A stretch of 64,000 nucleotides of DNA from Methylobacterium organophilum (GTDB taxonomy: Bacteria; Pseudomonadota; Alphaproteobacteria; Rhizobiales; Beijerinckiaceae), in NCBI RefSeq assembly GCF_022179465.1, contig NZ_BPQV01000004.1:1-64000 (forward strand), given 5' to 3'. The notes beneath the pieces were generated by a model. The model was not told the DNA's origin. It did not search any database and saw only the letters and a program-made list of their open reading frames with translations. Positions 1 to 9,394 of the stretch are shown here, piece by piece. Positions within the stretch are counted from its first letter, which is position 1; each line of letters starts with the position of its first letter. A program made the translations under genes and the position numbers.

Positions 1-55
1 AAGGCTAACGACGGCACGCCTCATCCGTGCCAGCCGTTATGGGTTCACGACCTAG

Positions 56-68
56 GGCGCGGACTCAT
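56..68. repeat. Left terminal inverted repeat of the IS
   Basis: GGCGCGGACTCAT pairs with the reverse complement of 889-901 (GTAGGGGACTCAT); CTAG lies just outside at 52-55. Confidence 0.65.
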
Positions 69-133
69 ACAACCAATTGTTGCTGCTCGCGTTTTCTTCC
101 TGAGTTTGGGTTTTCCAGCGCAGGAGGATCGCG

Positions 134-888
134 ATGGCACGGTTGTTCTGGCTCTCGGATGAGGCCTGGGCGCGGATCGAGCCGCACCTGCCGCATGGCC
201 AACCGGGCAAACCTCGGGTCGACGACAGGCGGGTGATCAGCGGTATCCTGCACGTCCTGAAGGTCGGCTGCCGCTGGCAGGACAAGCCCTCCACCTACGG
301 CCCACACACGACGATCTACAACCGCTACAACAGGTGGTCTCAGCGCGGGATCTGGCAGCGGCTGTTTGCCAAGATCGCAGCCGCAGGCCCCGTTCCCGAC
401 GAGTTGATACTCGACGCGTCTCACGTGAAGGCCCACCGCTCGGCCGCTGGCGGAAAAGGGGGGCCTGGAGTCAGGCGATCGGCCGATCGCGCGGCGGCTT
501 CACGAGCAAAGTCCACTGCTTGGCCGATGGTCGTGGCCGACCAGTTGCGTTCGTCCTGACGCCCGGCAACGTGGCCGACATCACCAGGGCGCTGCCTCTG
601 CTGCGCGCTGTGGTGCCGCCCAAGCGACTGATTGCCGACAAGGCCTATGACGCGCAGAGCTTGAGGGATTGGCTCAAGAGCCACCGGGTGATCGCCACCA
701 TCCCGTCCACGGCCACCCGGACGGTGCCCTACAAGCACAGCCGGATCGCCTACCGGCGGCGCAATCGGATCGAGCGCTTGTTCGGACACCTCAAAAACTG
801 GTGGCGCGTCGCGACCCGCTACGATCGCTTGGCCTGCAACGATCTGGCCGCCGTCGCGCTCGTTGCCTGTGTCATCGCATGGACCTGA
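134..888 (+). CDS. IS5-family DDE transposase, two frames joined by frameshift
   Basis: The N-terminal part starts at ATG 134 behind a strong AGGAGGA ribosome site and alone runs to 559. The C-terminal part lies in the -1 frame and ends at 888. Both frames overlap an A4G6 run at 454-463; a -1 slip there joins them into one protein of about 250 aa. The first catalytic Asp (LDASHVKAHR) lies before the slip. The second Asp (ADKAYDA) and the YRRRNRIERLF glutamate motif lie after it, so only the shifted product has the full DDE triad. Programmed frameshifting is known in IS427-type elements, so this is probably a working enzyme, although a simple inactivating indel cannot be excluded. Confidence 0.8.
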
Positions 889-901
889 ATGAGTCCCCTA
901 C
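889..901. repeat. Right terminal inverted repeat of the IS
   Basis: ATGAGTCCCCTAC is the inverted partner of 56-68; CTAG follows at 902-905. The repeat starts directly after the transposase stop codon. Confidence 0.65.
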
Positions 902-936
902 CTAGACCCAGGACGCCGCCGACTGTGGACGCGGAT

Positions 937-959
937 CGCCGGGGACGTCGTCCCCGGCG
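937..959. terminator. Hairpin between IS and secreted-protein gene
   Basis: CGCCGGGGAC and GTCCCCGGCG form a perfect 10-bp stem with a GTC loop, 22 bp past the stop of the minus-strand gene at 981. No T-tract follows, so termination is only suggested by its position. Confidence 0.4.
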
Positions 960-980
960 CGAGGGCCGGAAGCCCCCGAC

Positions 981-1607
981 TCACTGCCGAGCGGTGCAGC
1001 GCTTCTTCCCGCTTCTTTCCACCTTACGCGTCGCGAAGTTGAAGACCGACTTTTCCTCGATGGCGGCCGAGCCCGTGGTCTTCATGAACGACGCATAGTC
1101 TTTACAGTTCTTCGCCGTGGGCTTCTCGTCGATCTCCCCCCAAAACGTGAGCCCGCGCTCCTCGATGCTGAACTCGTCGCTCATGCAGCCCTCCGTGGGC
1201 TGGCAGCTTCCCTTCACGGAATAGCCGGTCGCCAGCAGCTTCCGTCCTCCGGGAACCTCGTGAATCGCGAGGGCGCGGTCGGGCCCGGTGCCGTTGTCGA
1301 GGATCAGGAACGACCGGAACAGGGCGATGTAGTAATAGGCGTCGTCATCCGTCGCACCCAGGACCACGTCAGTGCCGCGCGGGTCGACCTCGCAATCGGC
1401 TTTCAGCGCGGCCGTGGGCGGGCGGACCCGGAAGGTGGTGCCGACCGCGTCCTGCTTCTCCGTCGCGAGCACGGCCGCCACGTCGTTGCGATAGCAGTGC
1501 CATGCCACGGTGGAGGAGGGGGCCTGCATCGGACTGGGCTCGGCCCTGACTGCAGAAATCCCCAGCGCGACGAAAGCGCAGGAGAGGACCACAGAACGAA
1601 ACGGCAT
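981..1607 (-). CDS. Secreted protein of unknown function
   Basis: A 208-aa protein. The ATG at 1607 is chosen because it opens a clear signal peptide (MPFRSVVLSCAFVALG, cleavage expected after AVRA); the longer reading adds 14 residues of no signal character. The mature part has six cysteines (HCYRN, KADCEV, GSCQ, EGCMS, KNCKDY, KRCTAR), which suggests disulfide bonds in the periplasm or outside. I recognise no family. It faces away from the IS and lies behind the end of the oxidase operon in the same direction, 96 bp from it, so it may be read through. Confidence 0.6.
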   Translation of the reverse strand: MPFRSVVLSCAFVALGISAVRAEPSPMQAPSSTVAWHCYRNDVAAVLATEKQDAVGTTFRVRPPTAALKADCEVDPRGTDVVLGATDDDAYYYIALFRSFLILDNGTGPDRALAIHEVPGGRKLLATGYSVKGSCQPTEGCMSDEFSIEERGLTFWGEIDEKPTAKNCKDYASFMKTTGSAAIEEKSVFNFATRKVERSGKKRCTARQ

Positions 1608-1703
1608 CGTCGGCTCACTAGCGGAGGAATCGGAGCCCCACCCCACCACACTCGTCGGCCCCGGTCGATGGCGGCGGACGGCACCGGGGGATGCGTTCCG
1701 AGC

Positions 1704-2006
1704 TCAGGTGTTGAGGAGGCGGCTCAGCGTGTCCGCCAGCGTCAGAGTGAAGAGGATCGCCAGCCAGAACAGGCCGCAGGCGGCGGCGAGCCGGATCAGG
1801 GCGTCGGCGCGCCCGAGACGCATGAAGAGAACGGCGACGAGTCCCGCTTGCGTCGCGGCGATGCCGAAAGGGACAGCCCCCGCCAGCGGCTCGGGGAGGA
1901 GGCGGGCCGCGAGAAGGCCGAGGGCCAGCAGCGCCAGGAGCAAGGCCCAGACGACGAGGCCGCGGCGTCCGATCGCCCGCGCGGAGAGGGAGCGGGGCGC
2001 GCTCAT
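1704..2006 (-). CDS. Cytochrome c oxidase subunit IV-type small membrane protein
   Basis: A 100-aa membrane protein with three hydrophobic stretches (about residues 17-36, 46-63 and 74-92), the plan of the small fourth subunit of bacterial caa3/bo3 oxidases, which helps stability and Cu(B) assembly. Its ATG at 2006 overlaps the coxC stop by 4 bp (ATGA), and it is the last gene of the Act-cox operon. Sequence identity to named families is weak, so the call rests largely on size, topology and position. Confidence 0.7.
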   Translation of the reverse strand: MSAPRSLSARAIGRRGLVVWALLLALLALGLLAARLLPEPLAGAVPFGIAATQAGLVAVLFMRLGRADALIRLAAACGLFWLAILFTLTLADTLSRLLNT

Positions 2007-2667
2007 CCGGCCCGCCCCGCGAGGTAGAGGACGGGGTAGAGGAAGATCCAGACCAGGTCGACGAAGCCCCAATACAGCGTCGCCACCTCGACTTGGGGAT
2101 TTCCGACGAGGAAATCCGGCTCGCGCGCGCCCTTCCAGAGGAGCCGCGCGAGGAGCCCGAGGCCGATCGAGAGATGGATCGCGTGGAGGACGGTCGAGAG
2201 CCAGTAGAAGCCGAAGAAGAGCTGCGCCGGCCCTTCCGGAAGCGCGAAACGCGCGCCCGGCACCAGATGCCTCTCGATGTCCTCGCGGTATTCGAGCCCC
2301 TTCACCACCAGGAAGGCGAGGCCCAGGGCGAGGGTGGCCGCGAGGCACCACAGGGTCATGCGGCGCAGGCGGCCATCCTCGGCGGCCTGCGCCGCCACCG
2401 CCGCTCCGAGGCCGCTCGTGAGGAGGAGAACGGTGTTGATCGTGCCGTAGACGAGGTTGGTCTCCCGCGCGGCCGCGAGGAAGGCCTGCGAATGCTCCAG
2501 GCGCAGGGCCGCGTAGAGCAGGAACAGCGCCCCGAAGAACAGCACCTCGCTCGCGAGGAACACCCAGATCCCGAAGGCGGCGCCCGCGCGCTGGCGCGCG
2601 AGGGCCTGCGCCTCGGGCAGGGCGAGCTCGTCCCAGGGCTCGCGCAGCAGCTTGTCCGCCCCCGCGC

Positions 2668-2671
<4 letters not shown>
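2003..2671 (-). CDS. coxC: caa3-type cytochrome c oxidase subunit III
   Basis: A 222-aa integral membrane subunit of the terminal oxidase. The core begins [19 protein letters not shown], the conserved first helix of subunit III, and continues through about five helices to [18 protein letters not shown], the conserved C-terminal helix. The start is a GTG at 2671 that overlaps the coxA stop as GTGA; an upstream extension would lie inside coxA and is not credible. It lacks the two extra N-terminal helices of mitochondrial-type subunit III, as usual for caa3 and quinol oxidases. Confidence 0.88.
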
Positions 2672-4365
<1,694 letters not shown>

Positions 4366-4474
4366 CGGGTCGGACTCCTGTGGCGGGGATGTCGCGGCAT
4401 GCCCCTCCCGCCTCTGTGGGGACGGATGGAGGGCAGGTGCCTCGGCATCGATCGCGCCTGAAACGACGAATTCG

Positions 4475-5548
4475 TCACGGCCGCGCTCCCGCATCGGCCG
4501 GCGCGCCCGGCAGCATGGCGGGGCTGCGCGGGGTCTGGTTGGCGGGGGTCTGGCCCGGCGCGCAGATGTTCTCCGCGGGCGAGAGGTTCAGCGCATCGAC
4601 CGGGTCGAACGTGTCGGTGCCGAGGCGGAGATAGGCGACGAGCGCCTGGATCTCCCCCTCGGTGAGCCGGCCCTCGAAGCTCGGCATGATCGCCTCGTAG
4701 CCGGCGACCACGTCGCGGCCCGGCTGCAGGATGGAATCGCGCAGATAGGCCTCGTCGACGGTGACCGTGCGCCCGTCCTCGAGGGATACCGACTGGCCCC
4801 AGAGCCCGGCGAGCGAGGGCGCGTGCACCTTGGAGCCGGCATCGTGGCAGCCCGAGCAGCCGCGCTCGGTGAAGAGCCGCTCGCCCTTCTCAGCGAGCCC
4901 GTCCCGCTCCGGCTGGTTCGAGAGCCAGTTCGCGTAATCCTGCGGCTCCATCACGATCACGCGGCCGAGCATGCGGGAATGATCGGTGCCGCAGAATTCC
5001 GTGCAGAGCAGGTGATAGGTGCCGGTTTTGGTGGCCTGGAACCAGGCTTCCGTCTGCTGATAGGGCAGGGCGTCGCGCTTCAGGCGGAAGGCGGGCACGA
5101 AGAACGAGTGGATCACGTCCTGCGAAGTCAGGACGAGGCGCACCGGGGCGCCGACGGGCACGTGCAGCTCGTTGATCTCGCGGGCGCCGCTCGGCCCTTG
5201 CGTCTTCCACATCCACTGTTTGCCGACGACGTGGATCTCGATGGCGTCCTTGGGGGCCGAATAGGCGCCGATCTCGACCGAGGCGGCCCACCAGAAGATG
5301 AAGACGAAGACGAACAGCGTCGCGGCGGTCCAGCCGATCTCGAACTCGCGGGAGACGATGTTCGGCAATTCGCCGCGCTTGGCCGGCGAGCCGCGCCGGA
5401 AACGGATCGCGAAGGTGACGACGAGCCCGACGACGAGGAGCACGATCGCGAGGGAGATCAGGGTCAGCCCCGCGAAGATCGCGTCCACCTTGGCCGCCTG
5501 GAGGGAGGCAGTCTCGGGCCGCAGGAAGGAGGGGATCAGGGCGATCAC
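4475..5548 (-). CDS. coxB: caa3-type cytochrome c oxidase subunit II with fused cytochrome c
   Basis: A 357-aa subunit that accepts electrons at the di-copper CuA centre. Two membrane helices (about residues 20-48 and 73-93) anchor a periplasmic cupredoxin domain with the CuA ligands in [12 protein letters not shown] and the KQWMWKTQ aromatic electron-entry segment. A cytochrome c domain follows, with CSGCH as heme site and Met in IMPSFEGRL as likely distal ligand. This fusion defines the caa3 type. The start is GTG at 5548, overlapping the upstream stop as GTGA. The tail of about 40 residues is Pro/Ala-rich. Confidence 0.96.
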   Translation of the reverse strand: MIALIPSFLRPETASLQAAKVDAIFAGLTLISLAIVLLVVGLVVTFAIRFRRGSPAKRGELPNIVSREFEIGWTAATLFVFVFIFWWAASVEIGAYSAPKDAIEIHVVGKQWMWKTQGPSGAREINELHVPVGAPVRLVLTSQDVIHSFFVPAFRLKRDALPYQQTEAWFQATKTGTYHLLCTEFCGTDHSRMLGRVIVMEPQDYANWLSNQPERDGLAEKGERLFTERGCSGCHDAGSKVHAPSLAGLWGQSVSLEDGRTVTVDEAYLRDSILQPGRDVVAGYEAIMPSFEGRLTEGEIQALVAYLRLGTDTFDPVDALNLSPAENICAPGQTPANQTPRSPAMLPGAPADAGARP

Positions 5549-6048
5549 GGCGTCCCTCCCACTCCGGACGGCCTGGCTGGCCCGTCGCCGGGGGAGGGCA
5601 TCGGGCGCGCGCCGCCGCCGCGGCTGCCGAGCGGGGGCACCCGCTCGGGCTGGAGGGGCGCGGCGTAAGCCGCCTGGCCCCGGCCGGCGAGCTGCCGCAT
5701 GGCGTCCTCGATCGGCATGCAGGCGATGCCCTTCTCGCGGTCCACCCAGGCATAGCCGGCGAGCCGCCCGCGTTGTTCCTTCAGCAGGGCGGCGAGGTCG
5801 GCCTCGGGGTTCTGCTGCAGCCGGGGCGCCGGGAAGGTCTTGGGCGTCTCGACGAGCGGGCCGGGGACCTGGAAGCGGTAATAGAAGCGGATCCCGGTGA
5901 GCGTCGCCGCGGTGAAGACGACGATGAACAGGCCCGTCAGCAGGACCGGCCGCAGGGCGATGCCGGGGGGCTCGGTGCCGGGCCGGGCGTGGCCGACGAC
6001 CTCGTCATGGACGCCCCTGTGGAGCTGTCCCGGTGCGCTCTCAGGCAT
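5545..6048 (-). CDS. Single-pass membrane protein of the Act-cox operon, function unknown
   Basis: A 167-aa protein with one membrane helix near residues 33-52 (LLTGLFIVVFTAATLTGIRF), then a periplasmic segment with PAPRLQQNPEADL, a central YAWVDREKGIACMPIEDAMRQLAG motif region and a Gly/Pro-rich tail. I recall similar short proteins beside coxB or SCO genes in other bacteria with alternative complex III, where they are unnamed or tied loosely to ActG. Here it lies between actF (8-bp overlap) and coxB (GTGA overlap), so it is surely co-translated with both. A structural or assembly link between the two complexes is an inference from position. The ATG at 6048 fits the operon's overlap pattern. 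Confidence 0.65.
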   Translation of the reverse strand: MPESAPGQLHRGVHDEVVGHARPGTEPPGIALRPVLLTGLFIVVFTAATLTGIRFYYRFQVPGPLVETPKTFPAPRLQQNPEADLAALLKEQRGRLAGYAWVDREKGIACMPIEDAMRQLAGRGQAAYAAPLQPERVPPLGSRGGGARPMPSPGDGPARPSGVGGTP

Positions 6049-6997
6049 GGCCGAGCCTCCGCCCGCACCGGCCGAGACGCCGCCGGGACAGGTGCGCGAC
6101 GAGCGCCAGGACGGCCAGGAAGGGCAGGGCGAGGAGCGCCGCCGGGCCGGCCCCCGCACCGTAGGCGGGCAGGACGTACCAGGCGAGATGCAGGGCGACG
6201 CCGAGGAGGACGACGAGCCCCACCGCCCGCAGCAGGGCCGGGCTCCGGCGCACGGCGGAGAAGAGCAGCATCGCGAAGGGCAGCACGCCGCCGACGAGCA
6301 GCGTCGCGATCAGGATCCCGCCCCAGGGACTCTCGCCGCGTTTCAGATACCACGCCGCCTTGGGGGGCAGGTCGCCGTACCAGGCGACGATGAAGGACAT
6401 CAGCTCCAGGTAGAGGACGCCGAGCAGGCTCGCGAGCATCAGGCCGGCGAGGTCCGAGGCGCCGCGGGCATCGAGCCCGGCCGGGCTGACCAGGGCGGCG
6501 AAGGCGAGGGCGGCGAGGATCTGGTGCAGTGCGACGCCCGCCGCGAAAGCCGAGGAATTGAAGCCCGGCTCCACGGAGAGGATCCAGTCGACGGCGACGA
6601 GGCTGATCGTCAGCCCGTAGAAGCTCAGGCCCAGGCCGGCGACGAGCTTGCCGCAGCGGCCCGCCCAGCACGCCCAGGCCAGCAGCGACCACCCGACGAG
6701 GGTCACCGCCGCGCGCAACAGGAACAGCGTCGGGTCGAGGTAGAGCTGCAAAACGTCGGGCTTGGCGCCTGCGCCCGCGGCCCAGGGATAGGTGGCGGGG
6801 AGCCCGAGCGCGATGCCGAGGAAGGCCAGCGCCACGAGCGGCACCAGGGCGGTGGCCGGCCGCAGTACCGGCGCCAGCGTCTCGCCCCAGCGCCCCCCGG
6901 TGAGGGCGTGGATCATGAGGAGCACGAGGCTGCCGACCGGGACCGCGCTCCAGGCGATCCAGGCGACGAGCCAGCCGCGGGCGAGGGCCTCCGTCAC
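6041..6997 (-). CDS. actF: Alternative complex III subunit ActF (quinol-binding NrfD-like membrane subunit 2)
   Basis: A 318-aa polytopic membrane protein, shorter than ActC and related to it. Helices cover most of the length (for example residues 10-28, 45-65, 85-108 and 125-145). LSVEPGFNSSAFA resembles the conserved loop of ActF/ActC subunits, where one of the two proposed quinol sites and proton paths lies. It starts at GTG 6997, overlapping the actE stop (GTGA). In the family the usual length is about 400 aa, so this is a compact member. The name follows gene order and topology. Confidence 0.82.
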   Translation of the reverse strand: MTEALARGWLVAWIAWSAVPVGSLVLLMIHALTGGRWGETLAPVLRPATALVPLVALAFLGIALGLPATYPWAAGAGAKPDVLQLYLDPTLFLLRAAVTLVGWSLLAWACWAGRCGKLVAGLGLSFYGLTISLVAVDWILSVEPGFNSSAFAAGVALHQILAALAFAALVSPAGLDARGASDLAGLMLASLLGVLYLELMSFIVAWYGDLPPKAAWYLKRGESPWGGILIATLLVGGVLPFAMLLFSAVRRSPALLRAVGLVVLLGVALHLAWYVLPAYGAGAGPAALLALPFLAVLALVAHLSRRRLGRCGRRLGHA

Positions 6998-7527
6998 GGC
7001 AGTTTCTCCCGCAAGCCCGGCACCTCGGCGACGCGGGCGCCCTGGGAGAGTTGCAGCGCGCGGATATAGGCGGCGATGGCCCAGCGGTCCCGCGGCTCGA
7101 CCCGGGCGGCGTAGGAATACATCACGCCGTAGCCCCGGGTGATCACGTCGACGACGTAGCGGGCGGGCGCCGCCCGCAGGCGGTCCTCGTGATAGGAGGG
7201 GGGCGCCGGAAAGCCCCGCTGCACGACCATGCCGTCGCCGTGCCCGGTCAGCCCGTGGCAGGGGGTGCAGAAGGCCTCGTAGCGCTGCCGGCCGCGTGCC
7301 AGCAGGGCGGCATCGACCGGCGGCGGCTCCTTCAAGGCGGCCTCGCGGTCGAGCGCCCCGACCTCCACCGTGCCCTCGGGCGGGCGCCGCGCCTCGGCCC
7401 CGTCCGGGAAAAGCGGGGCCTTGCCGTAGACCTCGTAGCGGCTCTGCGTCTGCATGGACTGGTCCCCGCAGGCGGCCAGGAGGAGGAACGGCAGGACCAG
7501 GGGCGGGAGAGCGCGGAGACGCCTCAT
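6994..7527 (-). CDS. actE: Alternative complex III subunit ActE, monoheme cytochrome c lipoprotein
   Basis: A 177-aa protein. It opens with a lipoprotein signal (LPFLLLAACGD, Cys at residue 20), so it is probably lipid-anchored on the periplasmic face. One heme c site is present (CTPCH, about residue 91), with a Met in the GYGVMYSYA segment as candidate distal ligand. This is the electron-exit cytochrome that would hand electrons to the CoxB cytochrome domain. The ATG at 7527 overlaps the actD stop as ATGA, which fixes the start against longer readings. Confidence 0.88.
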   Translation of the reverse strand: MRRLRALPPLVLPFLLLAACGDQSMQTQSRYEVYGKAPLFPDGAEARRPPEGTVEVGALDREAALKEPPPVDAALLARGRQRYEAFCTPCHGLTGHGDGMVVQRGFPAPPSYHEDRLRAAPARYVVDVITRGYGVMYSYAARVEPRDRWAIAAYIRALQLSQGARVAEVPGLREKLP

Positions 7528-8039
7528 GGCGGCATCTCCGAGACCAGCGTCGCGCCGGCCTGCTCCAGGCGCTGCCGCAGGGGGGCAGCCTCGCCCCGGG
7601 GCGCCACCAGGAGCAGGAAGCGGTCCTGGCTCGCCCGCTCGAATTGCGGCAGGGCGAAGAGCGGATGATGCAGCCGGGGCAGGCCGCAGGTCCACAGCAT
7701 CGCCACGAACCCCGCGAAGGCCGCGGCCAGCACGCCGACCTCGAAGGGCACGAGCAGGAAGACCGGCCAGGAATGGAGGGGCCTCCCGCCCGAATTGAGC
7801 GGATAGGCGATCACCGAGGAATACCATTGCAGGGCGTACATCGCCGCCGCCGCGCCGAAGCCGGCGATGGCCATGACCGGCCGCACGGGGTTGCGCGGGG
7901 GCGCGAAGGCCTCGGTCAATGCGGGCACGGGGAAGGGCGTGAAGGCATCGAGCGCCCGATGGCCGTCCGCGCGGGCGACCCGCAGGGCCTGCACCAACGC
8001 CTCGGGCGTCTCGAACACGGCGAGCAGGGGGCGGCTCAT
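7524..8039 (-). CDS. actD: Alternative complex III subunit ActD (DUF3341)
   Basis: A 171-aa protein with the DUF3341 pattern: a cytoplasmic start (LLAVFETPEALVQALR, then DAFTPFPVPAL), two membrane helices around residues 57-77 and 90-120, and a C-terminal soluble part ending in VSEMPP. In solved Act complexes ActD packs on the cytoplasmic side against ActC and ActF. Start and stop overlap both neighbours by 4 bp (ATGA each). Confidence 0.88.
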   Translation of the reverse strand: MSRPLLAVFETPEALVQALRVARADGHRALDAFTPFPVPALTEAFAPPRNPVRPVMAIAGFGAAAAMYALQWYSSVIAYPLNSGGRPLHSWPVFLLVPFEVGVLAAAFAGFVAMLWTCGLPRLHHPLFALPQFERASQDRFLLLVAPRGEAAPLRQRLEQAGATLVSEMPP

Positions 8040-9394
8040 GCGGCGGCTCCCTCGTCATGGGCGACCTGCCGGATCTCGTGCATCGAGACGATCGGGAAGA
8101 TCCGCGCCAGGACCAGGAAGCCGAAGACGAACAGGCCGAGGGGCGCGATCAGGATCGCCACGTCGTAGAGGCTGACATGGTAGGTCCGCCACAGGCTTTC
8201 GGCATAGCCGCGGGAGAGCGTGTTCCAGACGATCAGGATGCGCTCGAGCCACATCCCGAGATTGATCAAGACCGCGATGATCGCGAGCGACCAGAGATTG
8301 AGGCGGACACGGGCGAACCAGAGCGCCTGCGGCACGAGGCAGTTGCAGAACAGCAGGCTGTAATAGAGCCAGCGGTAGTCGCCGGTGAAGAAATAGGCGA
8401 CGACCCTGCGGTCGGCATGCTCGCCGCCATACCAGGCCATGAACCACTCCGTGGCGTAGGAGAGGGTCATGACGATGCTGGCGAACAGCATCACCTTGGC
8501 CATGGCGTCGAAATGGGCCGGGGTGATCACCACCTGCAGGCTCAGGCCCCAGCGGATGGCGATGGCCAGCACCACCACCATGGCGAAGCCCGAATACATC
8601 GCGCCGACCACGAAATAGGGCGGGAAGATCGATTCCTGCCAGCCCGGCATCAGGCTCGCGGCGAAATCGAGCCCGACGATGGAATGCACCGAGCAGACCA
8701 GCGGCACGGCGAGCGCCGCCATGGTCTTGTGGAAGCTCTCGTAGACCGCCCAGTGCCGGGCCGAGCCGCGCCAGCCCAGCGCCAGGGTCCCGTAGATCAC
8801 CTGACCCGCCCGGCTCCGCGCCCGGTCGCGCATCGTGGCGAGGTCGGGCAGCAGGCCCGTGAACCAGAACACCAGGGAGAAGAGCAGGTAGCTCAGGATC
8901 GCCCAGAAGTCCCAGACCAGGGCCGAGCGCCATTGCGGCCAGAGTTCCATAGTGTTCGGGTAGGGGGCGAGCCAGTAGGCGTAGAGCGGCCGCCCGAGAT
9001 GGATGATCGGGAAGATCCCGGCGATGGCCGCCGCGAACAGGGTCATCGCCTCGGCGAAGCGGTTGATCGAGGCGCGCCAGTGCTGGCGCGTGAGCAGCAG
9101 CATCGAGGAGATCAGCGTGCCGGCATTGCCGATGCCGATCCACCAGACGTAGTTGGCGATGGAGAAGCCCCAGACTACGGTGGTGTTCACCCCCGACAGG
9201 CCGATGCCAAGGACGAGCACGGCGCCGATGGCGAAGAGGGTGAGGAGCACCAGGGGCAGCACCCCGAGGAAGGCGATGACCCAGGCCCGGCCGGGCCCCC
9301 GCTTCTGGATCGGGTCGGCGACGGCGGCGGTGATCTCGGCATAGCCGAGCCGCTCCGGCGCGATCCATGCGTGCCTTTGCCCTGTCCCGCTCAC
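8036..9394 (-). CDS. actC: Alternative complex III subunit ActC (NrfD-like membrane subunit)
   Basis: A 452-aa integral membrane protein of the NrfD/PsrC family with about ten helices. Segments such as VWGFSIANYVWWIGIGNAGT, IFPIIHLGRP and VCSVHSIVGLDFAAS are typical of the subunit that oxidises quinol next to the ActB iron-sulfur domain. It starts at GTG 9394, which overlaps the actB stop as GTGA, and ends in the actD start. The conserved histidines and the ATEWFMAWYGG segment fit ActC rather than a DMSO-reductase anchor. Confidence 0.92.
   Translation of the reverse strand: MSGTGQRHAWIAPERLGYAEITAAVADPIQKRGPGRAWVIAFLGVLPLVLLTLFAIGAVLVLGIGLSGVNTTVVWGFSIANYVWWIGIGNAGTLISSMLLLTRQHWRASINRFAEAMTLFAAAIAGIFPIIHLGRPLYAYWLAPYPNTMELWPQWRSALVWDFWAILSYLLFSLVFWFTGLLPDLATMRDRARSRAGQVIYGTLALGWRGSARHWAVYESFHKTMAALAVPLVCSVHSIVGLDFAASLMPGWQESIFPPYFVVGAMYSGFAMVVVLAIAIRWGLSLQVVITPAHFDAMAKVMLFASIVMTLSYATEWFMAWYGGEHADRRVVAYFFTGDYRWLYYSLLFCNCLVPQALWFARVRLNLWSLAIIAVLINLGMWLERILIVWNTLSRGYAESLWRTYHVSLYDVAILIAPLGLFVFGFLVLARIFPIVSMHEIRQVAHDEGAAA

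Larger units (their letters stand above)
56..901 (+). mobile_element. IS5-family insertion sequence (complete, ~846 bp)
   Basis: The element carries one transposase coding unit and ends in 13-bp imperfect inverted repeats (56-68 and 889-901) that match at 10 of 13 positions and share GGACTCAT. CTAG stands immediately outside both ends (52-55 and 902-905), which fits a 4-bp target duplication. The length, the two-frame transposase and the short target site match the IS427-type branch of IS5. The subgroup is inferred from these traits, not from a database match. Confidence 0.75.
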
